DNA of 14,804 bases from JACPLA01 sp035291905 (GTDB lineage Bacteria; Bacteroidota; Ignavibacteria; UBA10030). The position numbers and the translations under genes are program-made. Below the pieces are notes generated by a model. That model searched no databases, was not told the origin of the DNA, and worked only from the letters and a program-made list of their open reading frames with translations. The DNA is taken from positions 1-14,804 of the forward strand of contig DATDRF010000157.1 of assembly GCA_035291905.1 (NCBI GenBank). The letters run 5' to 3'. This document shows positions 1 through 7,061 of the stretch, piece by piece; the first letter of the stretch is position 1, and each line of letters begins with the position of its first letter.

Positions 1-1
1 T

Positions 2-892
2 CAGACATATCATTCCATCGATACGCCGCCGCTCCTTGCGCAGGGGTCTGAATCGAGGAGGCCGTATGTTCAGTATGCGACCCTCGCTGCGTATGCCGAG
101 GATCGCGCAGCCGGAGGCGGGCCCAAGCATGAATCACGCAGCATGTGGCCGGAACAGCACGAATACAAAGGGGCGCACTGGGGAATGATGGTCGATCTGA
201 ACGCCTGTACCGGCTGTGCGGCGTGTGTGGTAAGCTGTCAGGCGGAAAACAACATTCCCGTGGTCGGAAAAGATGAGGTCCACAGGAATCGCGAACTCCA
301 TTGGATTCGGATAGACCGGTATTTCGTAGAGAATGACGGCGAGCTGGATGTTGCGCACCAGCCCATGATGTGTCAGCATTGTGCGAACGCCCCTTGTGAA
401 ACTGTCTGCCCCGTGCTTGCAACGGTCCATAGCGAAGAGGGGCTGAATCAACAGGTGTACAACCGGTGTGTCGGAACGAGATACTGCGCCAATAACTGTC
501 CGTACAAGATACGCAGGTTCAACTGGTTCGATTATCTCCATGAAGATGCCAAACAAAACATGGTGTTGAATCCCGACGTGACGGTCCGTTCGCGGGGAGT
601 CATGGAAAAGTGTTCGTTGTGTGTGCAGCGGATTCAGGAACAGAAGATCGAGGCGAAGAAAAACGGCAAGAAGGTCGCCGACGGAGCCATCAAAACGGCC
701 TGCCAGCAATCGTGTCCTGCCCAGGCGATCGTTTTCGGCGACATGAATGATGCTGACAGTTTCGTCAGCAAGAGGATCGCCGACGCGCGACGATTCAATC
801 TCCTGGCCGATCTGGAGACCAGGCCGTCGGTCGGGTATATGACGATGGTGCGCAACAGGACAAACAAATCAGACGAGACGCCACATGGTTGA
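2..892 (+). CDS. actB: Alternative Complex III iron-sulfur subunit ActB, C-terminal part (5'-truncated)
   Basis: The frame is open from base 2 with no stop, so the gene runs in from the left; the Met at 143 is internal. The first residues (QTYHSID) resemble the linker of ActB, in which a molybdopterin-enzyme-like domain without Mo is fused to a ferredoxin domain. The visible part is the ferredoxin domain: CTGCAACVVSC, CQHCANAPCETVC, CVGTRYCANNC, then CSLC and CQQSC. I count 15 cysteines. The third motif has Thr (476-478) where PsrB-type proteins have the second Cys, which fits three [4Fe-4S] clusters plus one [3Fe-4S], as known for ACIII. The protein would act on the periplasmic face, passing electrons from quinol oxidation at ActC towards haem subunits. 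It overlaps actC by 8 bp. An isolated PsrB-like protein is less likely given actC-F behind it. Confidence 0.93.
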   Translation, partial: QTYHSIDTPPLLAQGSESRRPYVQYATLAAYAEDRAAGGGPKHESRSMWPEQHEYKGAHWGMMVDLNACTGCAACVVSCQAENNIPVVGKDEVHRNRELHWIRIDRYFVENDGELDVAHQPMMCQHCANAPCETVCPVLATVHSEEGLNQQVYNRCVGTRYCANNCPYKIRRFNWFDYLHEDAKQNMVLNPDVTVRSRGVMEKCSLCVQRIQEQKIEAKKNGKKVADGAIKTACQQSCPAQAIVFGDMNDADSFVSKRIADARRFNLLADLETRPSVGYMTMVRNRTNKSDETPHG

Positions 893-2315
893 CGGCATTT
901 CAATACTTCGGTCGCCTCTGATTCTTGGCAACAAGTCAGCCTCACAGGTGACGGATGATGTGTGCGCCCCGCTTGACAGGGGTCCCGGCATGACATGGTG
1001 GTTCGCCCTTGCCGTCAGCCTCTCCATGTTCACACTGGGTGTCATTGCTGTAACGTATCAGCTTGCCACCGGGATTGGCACGTGGGGCTTGAACAGCACG
1101 GTCGGATGGGCGTTCGATATCACCAATTTTGTTTTTTGGATCGGCATTGGCCACGCCGGGACTCTGATTTCGGCGATCCTTTTTCTTTTTCGTCAGCGTT
1201 GGCGGACTTCGGTGAATCGTTCCGCGGAAGCGATGACGATCTTTGCCGTTATCTGCGCGGGCTTGTTCCCGATTATTCATATGGGCCGTCCATGGCTGGC
1301 ATTCTGGGTGATCCCTTATCCGAATTTCCGCGGCCCGCTCTGGATCAATTTCCGCTCGCCGCTTGTGTGGGATATGTTTGCTATAGGAACTTACTTTACG
1401 ATCTCCCTGGTCTTCTGGTACGTCGGGCTTATTCCGGATCTTGCTACTCTCCGTGATCGGGCGGTTTCTAAAGTCAAGAAAACCCTTTTCGGATTCTTCA
1501 GTTTCGGCTGGGACGGGTCAACCAGGACATGGCAGCGGTACGAAACGGTGTATCTGCTTCTTGCCGGACTTGCGACCCCCCTGGTGGTCTCCGTGCACAC
1601 GATCGTCAGCTGGGATTTTGCCACCTCGGTCATCCCCGGCTGGCATTCGACGATCTTTCCTCCGTATTTCGTCGCCGGCGCAGTGTTCTCGGGTTTTGCG
1701 ATGGTCCTAACCTTGATGATCATTGCACGAGCGGTTTTGCATTTCGAGGAATACATCACGCTGCACCACATCGAATCGATGAGCAAGATCATCATTGCCA
1801 CGGGCGGCATTGTGGCCATGGCGTATATGACCGAATTGTTTGTCTCGTTCTACTCGGGAAATGAGTATGAACGATTCGCCTTTATCAACCGCATGCTCGG
1901 CCCGTACGCGTGGGCATACTGGATCATGGTGGGATGCAACGTCGTGACCCCGCAATTCCTCTGGTTCAGGAAGATCCGGAGGAACGTTGCACTGGTGTTC
2001 ATCCTCTCCATCTTTATTAATGTGGGGATGTGGTTCGAACGGTTTGTCATCATCACGATTTCCCTGACGAGGGACTATCTCCCGGCCAGCTGGGATAATT
2101 ATGCTCCCACGTTGATCGAACTTGCAACATTGGTGGGAAGCTTCGGTCTGTTCTTCACGCTCTTTTTGATCTTCGCCAGGTTTCTTCCGATGATCGCGAT
2201 CGGCGAGGTGAAGGCGGTGCTCTCGTATGGGAGAAAGGAGAGTCATGGGAAGGCTCGGGAAGAAGAGGGTAGGAAAGTAGGAGAGTACGAGGGATTGCAC
2301 GGAGGCACGTCATGA
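885..2315 (+). CDS. actC: Alternative Complex III quinol-oxidising membrane subunit ActC (NrfD/PsrC family)
   Basis: A 476-aa polytopic membrane protein of the NrfD family, with about ten hydrophobic segments by eye, the usual ACIII ActC size. The N-terminus is hydrophilic, followed by a first membrane segment near residues 38-60. The HMGRPW motif (H132) and VWDMF (D163) are conserved in this family and are the kind of residues proposed to form the quinol site in ACIII structures; that assignment is from family knowledge, not shown here. The ATG overlaps the actB stop by 8 bp, and the stop overlaps the actD start (ATGA), implying translational coupling. The last 28 or so residues form a charged Glu/Lys/Gly-rich tail encoded by purine-rich DNA, which I do not recognise as a standard ActC feature. 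Confidence 0.93.
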   Translation: MVDGISILRSPLILGNKSASQVTDDVCAPLDRGPGMTWWFALAVSLSMFTLGVIAVTYQLATGIGTWGLNSTVGWAFDITNFVFWIGIGHAGTLISAILFLFRQRWRTSVNRSAEAMTIFAVICAGLFPIIHMGRPWLAFWVIPYPNFRGPLWINFRSPLVWDMFAIGTYFTISLVFWYVGLIPDLATLRDRAVSKVKKTLFGFFSFGWDGSTRTWQRYETVYLLLAGLATPLVVSVHTIVSWDFATSVIPGWHSTIFPPYFVAGAVFSGFAMVLTLMIIARAVLHFEEYITLHHIESMSKIIIATGGIVAMAYMTELFVSFYSGNEYERFAFINRMLGPYAWAYWIMVGCNVVTPQFLWFRKIRRNVALVFILSIFINVGMWFERFVIITISLTRDYLPASWDNYAPTLIELATLVGSFGLFFTLFLIFARFLPMIAIGEVKAVLSYGRKESHGKAREEEGRKVGEYEGLHGGTS

Positions 2316-2839
2316 GCAGGCGGCTGTTTGTCGCATACTTCGAGCAGGAGGAAGACATCTTGGGCGTCACCCGGGCGGCGAAGGAGGCAGGGTACGAAAT
2401 CCGTGACGTCTATACTCCCTATGCTGTTCACGGGTTGGACAAAGCAATGGGGCTTCGCAAGTCGCGGCTTCCGTGGATTTGCCTTGGTTTCGCGCTCCTG
2501 GGTGCGACTGCAAAGCTGTGGTTCCAGATCTGGACATCGGCCTTCGATTGGCCCGTGAACGTCGGCGGGAAACCCCTCGCCTCAGTGCCCGCGTTCGTCC
2601 CGGTGACTTTTGAGATTACGGTCCTTTTTGCCGGCCTCGGAACGGTTGCAGCCTTCCTGCTTGTGAGTCGGCTTCGTCCCGGCAAGAAGCCGCTGATGAA
2701 CTTCAACCGCGCAACAGACGATCGCCACGTTCTGGTCCTTGTCGAGAACGACGCGGCGTTCGATCCCCTTGAGGCCGCCGCGTTGTGCGGTCGCTACCAT
2801 AGCGTCAAGATGGAAGAAATGCTCGAGGAGGAATCATGA
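2312..2839 (+). CDS. actD: Alternative Complex III subunit ActD (DUF3341)
   Basis: A 175-aa protein of the DUF3341/ActD family. The N-terminal soluble part starts MSRRLFVAYFEQEEDIL and carries the family's 'YEIRDVYTPYAVHGLDKAMGL' type region around residues 28-48. Two hydrophobic segments follow, near residues 54-74 and 95-118, then a soluble C-terminal tail. ActD has no cofactor and is a structural subunit of ACIII. Its start is set by GGAGG at 2301-2305 and by the ATGA overlap with actC; its own end overlaps actE in the same way. The position between actC and actE is the standard order. Confidence 0.9.
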   Translation: MSRRLFVAYFEQEEDILGVTRAAKEAGYEIRDVYTPYAVHGLDKAMGLRKSRLPWICLGFALLGATAKLWFQIWTSAFDWPVNVGGKPLASVPAFVPVTFEITVLFAGLGTVAAFLLVSRLRPGKKPLMNFNRATDDRHVLVLVENDAAFDPLEAAALCGRYHSVKMEEMLEEES

Positions 2840-3414
2840 GCAGGGGAAAGCTGAATGCGTTTCTCTTTGTTCTGCTGCTTGCCACCGCGGCGGTCACGTG
2901 GAGTTTGCGGCGTGAGCCGACCCGGCCGAATTCCGTATTTCTTCCCGAGATGTATTACTCGGTGCCTTTCGACCCCCAGGCCCCGAGTGCGAATTTTGCA
3001 GACGGAGCTGCAGCACAAGTTCCGGTAAAAGGGACAATCCCCAGAGGATTCATGCCGCTCCCTTACGAGGGAACGGATGTGGACGGGATTCGTGCAGGGA
3101 GAGAACTTCGAAATCCCTTTTCGCGGGACAGTCTCCGGGAAGCTGAGCGCGGGGCGCAGGTCTTTCGGACGTTTTGTCAGCCTTGTCACGGAACGGGGGG
3201 AACGGGCGACGGGACAGTCACGAAGTACGGATTCCCGCCCCCGCCGTCATTTGTGACTCCTGCGATTCTTGCTCAAGCGGACGGACAAATCTTCCATACG
3301 ATCACTTACGGAAAACGAAACATGCCCTCCCTCGCTTCCCAGATTCCCCGGGAAGACCGATGGAGAACAATTCTTCACGTCCGCTCCCTTCAGGCCGTTG
3401 CCACGAAACGCTAA
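2836..3414 (+). CDS. actE: Alternative Complex III monohaem cytochrome c subunit ActE
   Basis: A 192-aa protein with one N-terminal hydrophobic segment (about residues 8-24) and one haem c site, CQPCH at residues 114-118. M163 in GKRNMPS is a good candidate for the axial Met. This is the monohaem ActE subunit, which takes electrons from the Fe-S/pentahaem part of ACIII and passes them to a periplasmic acceptor. Many ActE proteins are lipoproteins, but I see no lipobox cysteine here, so a signal anchor or cleaved Sec signal is more likely. A GAGGAGGA ribosome-binding site (2825-2832) precedes the ATG, which overlaps the actD stop. The stop shares one base with the actF start (TAATG). Confidence 0.9.
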   Translation: MSRGKLNAFLFVLLLATAAVTWSLRREPTRPNSVFLPEMYYSVPFDPQAPSANFADGAAAQVPVKGTIPRGFMPLPYEGTDVDGIRAGRELRNPFSRDSLREAERGAQVFRTFCQPCHGTGGTGDGTVTKYGFPPPPSFVTPAILAQADGQIFHTITYGKRNMPSLASQIPREDRWRTILHVRSLQAVATKR

Positions 3415-4595
3415 TGACGATGAATACCGACCACCTCTCCGTTACGATTTCAAGAAGAACTAAGTGGCTGCTGCAGTTACTCGCAGTAGCAGGCTTGGCC
3501 GGTGTCGCAATTGGCCTGGTCGTTGCCCCTCAGCGAACTCTCGCGAGCAGTCTTCTGACAGGCTATTATGTTCTGGGAGTCGGCCTTGGCGCTGCGCTTC
3601 TTATTGCCCTTGTCTCCGTCTCGAACGCGGGTTGGGCAACGGCGATCCGCCGTGTACCCGAGGCGATCGCCTCAAACGTCTACGCGGGCGGGGTTGTGAT
3701 GATTCTGCTTCTCCCGGCCGTTCATCAGCTCTATGAATGGTCCCATGCAGACGTGGTGTCCGGTGATGCTGTCTTGCAGTCAAAGACTTTCTGGTTGAAT
3801 GTCCCGTTCTTTTCGGTCCGGACCGTTGCCTACGTCCTCCTTTGGTCCCTCTTCACGGCTCTTCTTGTCCGAACCTCGCGTCGCCAGGATGTGACGGGGG
3901 AAGTCAACCTGACGCTCCGGAACCGACGCTATGCCGGACTTTTCATCGTCGTTTTTGCATTGACGTTCTGGATGGCGAGTATGGATTGGCTCATGTCGCT
4001 TGAGCCACACTGGTACAGCACGATCTACGGGATCTACAATTTTTCCGGATCCTTTCTTGCGGGGTTGGCGGTGGTAACGATCGGTGTGATTGTCCTGCGA
4101 CGGAACGGGTACCTTCGGGAATTCGTCAGAGAGGACCATCTTCACGATCTTGGAAGGCTTCTTTTTGCCTTCAGCACGTTCTGGATGTATATCTGGTTCA
4201 GCCAGTATCTCCTGATCTGGTATGCCAATATCCCGGAAGAGACCATCTACTTCATCAAGCGTGAAACGGCCGGCTGGGGGACACTGACAATCCTGAATAT
4301 CCTCTTCAATTGGGTCATCCCTTTCGTTGCGCTGATGTCTCAAGCCGGCAAAAGGAACGAGGGGCTGCTGCTGAAAATCTGTTTTGTCATTCTCTTGGGG
4401 CACTGGATCGATCTCTTTTGGATGATTTTGCCCCCCTTCATGCCCGACGCACCGCAATTCAGCATCTGGGAGGTTGCTCCGGTCGTTACCGGAGTTGCCA
4501 TTGTTGTGACTGTCACAATCCGCTCACTCTCGCGTGCAAACCTCATCCCGGCAAAGGATCCCATGCTGATGGAAAGCCTGGGGTACCACGCCTGA
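3414..4595 (+). CDS. actF: Alternative Complex III membrane subunit ActF
   Basis: A 393-aa polytopic membrane protein of the ActF family (NrfD-like, second large membrane subunit of ACIII), with about ten hydrophobic segments by eye. The family motif MDWLMSLEPHWYSTIYG lies near residues 186-202, with LFAFSTFWMYIWFSQYLL further on. The frame is open for 240 bases upstream inside actE, but the ATG at 3414 in the TAATG overlap gives the expected N-terminus (MTMNTDHLS, then the first membrane helix). ATG at 3420 is an alternative. ActF contributes to the membrane part and possibly to a proton path; that role is from published ACIII work. No actG and no cytochrome oxidase genes follow; the next gene starts 41 bases on. 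Confidence 0.9.
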   Translation: MTMNTDHLSVTISRRTKWLLQLLAVAGLAGVAIGLVVAPQRTLASSLLTGYYVLGVGLGAALLIALVSVSNAGWATAIRRVPEAIASNVYAGGVVMILLLPAVHQLYEWSHADVVSGDAVLQSKTFWLNVPFFSVRTVAYVLLWSLFTALLVRTSRRQDVTGEVNLTLRNRRYAGLFIVVFALTFWMASMDWLMSLEPHWYSTIYGIYNFSGSFLAGLAVVTIGVIVLRRNGYLREFVREDHLHDLGRLLFAFSTFWMYIWFSQYLLIWYANIPEETIYFIKRETAGWGTLTILNILFNWVIPFVALMSQAGKRNEGLLLKICFVILLGHWIDLFWMILPPFMPDAPQFSIWEVAPVVTGVAIVVTVTIRSLSRANLIPAKDPMLMESLGYHA

Positions 4596-4636
4596 TATCG
4601 CTTCTTTTGCCTGATGTTTTGTACCAAGGACATCCC

Positions 4637-5884
4637 ATGCGTAAAAGCATAATACTCCTCCTTGTTTCTCTGTCGGCAGGGCCGCTTGTTGCACAGACCC
4701 CACCGGCGTTTCGCTGGTTCGGTGATATTCGCGTCCGATCCGAACTTGACATGCGTGATTTCAGGGAAAAGACCCCCGCTAACGGCTACACGCTTCTGCG
4801 GTCGCGGTTGGGATTCGAGGCAAGGCCCCTTGAGAACGTGCGCGTCCTTCTCCAGGTTCGTGACTCCCGGGTGTTTGGCCAGGAACGGGACGCAACCGGG
4901 GCCTTCAATACGGTGAGCGACACCCGGAATCTCGATCTCCACCAGGGGTTCGCGGAAATAAAGAAATTTCTCGCCGATGACGTAACGCTCAAAGTCGGGA
5001 GGCAGGAGGTCGGTTACGGGAATGAGCGCCTCATCGGGGCCGTGGGATGGAACAACATCGGAAGATCGTTTGACGGCGCAGTACTGAAATCTGAGTTCGG
5101 CGGATTGACCTTGGACCTCCTTGCGCTCAAGCTTGCCGAGGTCCACCAGTATGCTCCGACGGCAACCGTGGCGGCTGTGCAATCAGTGAGGGATTCAGGA
5201 GCGGATCTTTTCGGAATCTATGGAGTGTCAAAGGATATTCCGAACAACACAGTCGACGGATATGTTCTTTACCAGACCGATCGTAATCAGACAGTCCCCG
5301 GAACAAACGATCTGAGCCGTTGGACTCTTGGCGGGCTGGTGCGCGGAAAGGCGTCGGCCGCCGATTACGATCTCGAGGCCGCCTATCAGACAGGCAGCAG
5401 GCGAGGCCTTGACGTGTCGGCCTATTTGCTTGCAGGATCATTAAGCTATACATTTGAGGAGTCGCCGGTACGGCGGCTCGGTCTCGGGTATGAACGACTG
5501 TCGGGGTCGAAGCCCGGTTCTTCGAAGCATGGGTCCTTCGATCCGATGTTTCATACCGGGCACAAGTTCTACGGCTTCATGGATTATTTCACGAGTTTCC
5601 CCGCCAATACAGGCGATCGCGGGCTCATCGATGCGCACGCAAGGGGAACAGTGAACATCACGCAAGCCGTAGTGACGAACATCTGGGTCCACTACTTCGG
5701 CCAGGAAAGCGATCCAAGATTGCTCGGACATGAAGCTGACTGCGTCGTGTCATACAGAATGAACGAAGCTGTGGCGTTGGAAGGAGGCGTGGCGGCGTTC
5801 CTGCCGGGAAGGATCATGCGTGATCGATTCGGCGGAGCCGGCACGAGTTTCTGGGGTTTTCTTGCCATGTCCGTTTTGTTCTGA
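4637..5884 (+). CDS. Outer-membrane beta-barrel porin, alginate-export (Alginate_exp) type
   Basis: A 415-aa secreted protein. The signal peptide is MRKSIILLLVSLSAGPLVA with likely cleavage before QTPP. The mature part has alternating hydrophobic/polar strands rich in Arg, Asp, Gly and aromatics, including RVRSELDMRDF, LRSRLGFEARP, VRVLLQVRDSRVFG, LKVGRQEVGYGNERLIG and a final strand ending in Phe, the usual signal for BAM-assembled barrels. These fit the Alginate_exp family. Despite the name, such porins often sit beside respiratory genes in non-alginate bacteria, so the substrate is unknown; a small anion or electron acceptor is a guess. AAGGA at 4626-4630 fixes the ATG at 4637, although the frame is open further upstream inside actF. 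Co-transcription with act is plausible because I see no terminator in the 41-base gap. Confidence 0.8.
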   Translation: MRKSIILLLVSLSAGPLVAQTPPAFRWFGDIRVRSELDMRDFREKTPANGYTLLRSRLGFEARPLENVRVLLQVRDSRVFGQERDATGAFNTVSDTRNLDLHQGFAEIKKFLADDVTLKVGRQEVGYGNERLIGAVGWNNIGRSFDGAVLKSEFGGLTLDLLALKLAEVHQYAPTATVAAVQSVRDSGADLFGIYGVSKDIPNNTVDGYVLYQTDRNQTVPGTNDLSRWTLGGLVRGKASAADYDLEAAYQTGSRRGLDVSAYLLAGSLSYTFEESPVRRLGLGYERLSGSKPGSSKHGSFDPMFHTGHKFYGFMDYFTSFPANTGDRGLIDAHARGTVNITQAVVTNIWVHYFGQESDPRLLGHEADCVVSYRMNEAVALEGGVAAFLPGRIMRDRFGGAGTSFWGFLAMSVLF

Positions 5885-5926
5885 TTTCGGGGACCGTCAC
5901 ATTCTCTTCAACAGAAAGGATACCAC

Positions 5927-6253
5927 ATGTCGGGCATCCCGAAGCGATTTCAGGCATTCATGGACAGTCACCCCGAGGTAGCGAAAGGGTACAATGCACT
6001 CGGTGATGCAGTTCATCGTGCAGGCCCTTTGGATGAAAAAACCCGGGCTTTGGTAAAACTTGGGATCTCAACAGGTGCACGCCTCGAAGGAGCCGTCCAC
6101 TCGCATGCCAGAAAGGCTCTTGCAGCAGGCGTGTCCCCCGAGGAAATGAAACACGCTGTCATTCTTTCTCTTCCGACCATCGGTCTTCCGTCGATGATGG
6201 CGGCGCTGAGCTGGATCGATGATGTGCTGGAGGACAAGAAAGGGAAGCGGTAG
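5927..6253 (+). CDS. Carboxymuconolactone decarboxylase (AhpD-like) family protein without cysteines
   Basis: A 108-aa all-helical protein of the CMD/AhpD fold. Family features are DEKTRALVKLGISTGARLEGAV around residues 36-57 followed by HSHARKALAAGVSPEEMKHAV, and the PTIGLPSMMAALSWIDD end. The AhpD peroxidase motif CxxCxxxH is absent and the whole protein contains no Cys, so it is not a thiol peroxidase of the AhpD kind. The short single-domain relatives often occur in redox operons with no known reaction. AAAGGA at 5915-5920, six bases from the ATG, sets the start. mobA follows after 5 bases, so the two are probably co-transcribed. Confidence 0.82.
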   Translation: MSGIPKRFQAFMDSHPEVAKGYNALGDAVHRAGPLDEKTRALVKLGISTGARLEGAVHSHARKALAAGVSPEEMKHAVILSLPTIGLPSMMAALSWIDDVLEDKKGKR

Positions 6254-6258
6254 CCGTC

Positions 6259-6840
6259 ATGTTGCGTCTGCCCGGGGCCATTCTGGCGGGAGGTCAAAGT
6301 CGCAGGATGGGGAGGGACAAAGCCTTTTTGGATATTGGCGGGAAGCCGATGATCAAACGGACGTGCGATGTGCTTCATGAGGTTTGCAGTGAGGTCATGA
6401 TCGTCGGCGGAAGTGAAGAGAGGTATTCCGGCCTTGGAGTTCCGTGGCATTCCGACCTTGTCAGCGATTGCGGCCCGCTCGGGGGGATCTACACGGCGTT
6501 GAAACTCGCCGGCAGTGACGTCTTCGTTGCCGCCTGCGACCTTCCGAATCTCAGCAGCGATCTCATTCGCTTTCTCATCTTACAGTACGACCCCTCAAAA
6601 GCAGGAATCACAATTGCGCGGCTTGGAGAGACTCTCCAACCGCTTCTTGGCGTCTACAGTTCGTCGTATTTGCCTGTTCTTGGTGCTTTTCTTGAACGGG
6701 GAGGACGTAGCGTGCAACAATTCGTTTACGAATGTCCCTCTCTCATCGTCTCCCTCGAATCTGCAAATCCTCCATTCTCTCAGGAAGTGCTTTTGAACGT
6801 CAACACGCCTGAGGAGTATCGGAATCTTACCCGAACTTGA
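6259..6840 (+). CDS. mobA: Molybdenum cofactor guanylyltransferase MobA
   Basis: A 193-aa nucleotidyltransferase. The N-terminal GTP-binding loop LAGGQSRRMGRDKA lies at residues 9-22, CGPLGGIYTAL follows, then the metal-binding region VAACDLPNLS and the closing motif NVNTPEEY. This is the MobA pattern, and length matches the family (about 190-200 aa). MobA links GMP to molybdopterin to give the guanine dinucleotide form, which is then built into bis-MGD. The PsrA/PhsA-like enzyme encoded at 12318 belongs to the bis-MGD family, so the two are functionally connected although 5.5 kb apart. There is no strong ribosome-binding site; coupling to the upstream gene is likely. MocA-type cytidylyltransferases are related but the gene reads better as MobA. 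Confidence 0.88.
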   Translation: MLRLPGAILAGGQSRRMGRDKAFLDIGGKPMIKRTCDVLHEVCSEVMIVGGSEERYSGLGVPWHSDLVSDCGPLGGIYTALKLAGSDVFVAACDLPNLSSDLIRFLILQYDPSKAGITIARLGETLQPLLGVYSSSYLPVLGAFLERGGRSVQQFVYECPSLIVSLESANPPFSQEVLLNVNTPEEYRNLTRT

Positions 6841-6893
6841 AATTCTGGCGTGATTATGGCAGGCGGTGTCCTCATCTCAATCTTAGTGCAAAA

Positions 6894-6980
6894 CGCAGAG
6901 TCGCAGAGGACGCAGAGAATCGCAGAGGTTACGCAAAATCAAATATCTCTGCGTACCTCCGCGTTCTCTGCGCCTCTGCG
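6894..6980. repeat. Palindromic CGCAGAG repeat element
   Basis: The left half has four exact CGCAGAG units starting at 6894, 6902, 6911 and 6921. The right half has the complement, CTCTGCG, at 6947, 6966 and 6974, plus a CTCCGCG variant at 6957. The halves form a long imperfect hairpin around an A/T-rich centre near 6936-6946. The element lies in the 221-base gap between mobA and the methyltransferase gene. The small open frame through it encodes an RRVAEDAENRRG / AYLRVLCASA type peptide that I recognise as the usual spurious product of this repeat class in many genomes. It may be a REP-like dispersed element, or a transcript-end or processing hairpin. No U-run follows, so it is not a standard intrinsic terminator. 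Nothing else is seen in the gap. Confidence 0.82.
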
Positions 6981-7061
6981 ATAAAAATTACAGCCAAAAT
7001 TGGGACACTAGCTTATGGCGCGGTTCCTTGAGTCCGTTGCATTTTTCCCGTACCCTTTATT

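Noticed and set aside
134..709. 191-aa - strand frame opposite actB
   Set aside because: Antisense shadow of the cysteine-rich ferredoxin domain.
143..892. ActB domain as a complete gene starting at Met 143
   Set aside because: The same frame is open to base 2 and the residues before Met 143 look like the ActB linker, so this is the end of a larger gene.
3174..3413. N-terminal extension of ActF inside actE
   Set aside because: It overlaps the haem-binding part of actE in another frame; the ATG at 3414 in the TAATG overlap gives the normal ActF start.
4310..4636. N-terminal extension of the porin inside actF
   Set aside because: A signal peptide and a ribosome-binding site mark the start at 4637; the upstream part is a shadow of actF.
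6894..6980. CRISPR array
   Set aside because: Units are only 7 bases, spacers are 1-4 bases, and the second half is inverted.
6837..7031. 64-aa open frame between mobA and the methyltransferase gene
   Set aside because: It is a translation of the CGCAGAG palindromic repeat, a well-known source of false genes.
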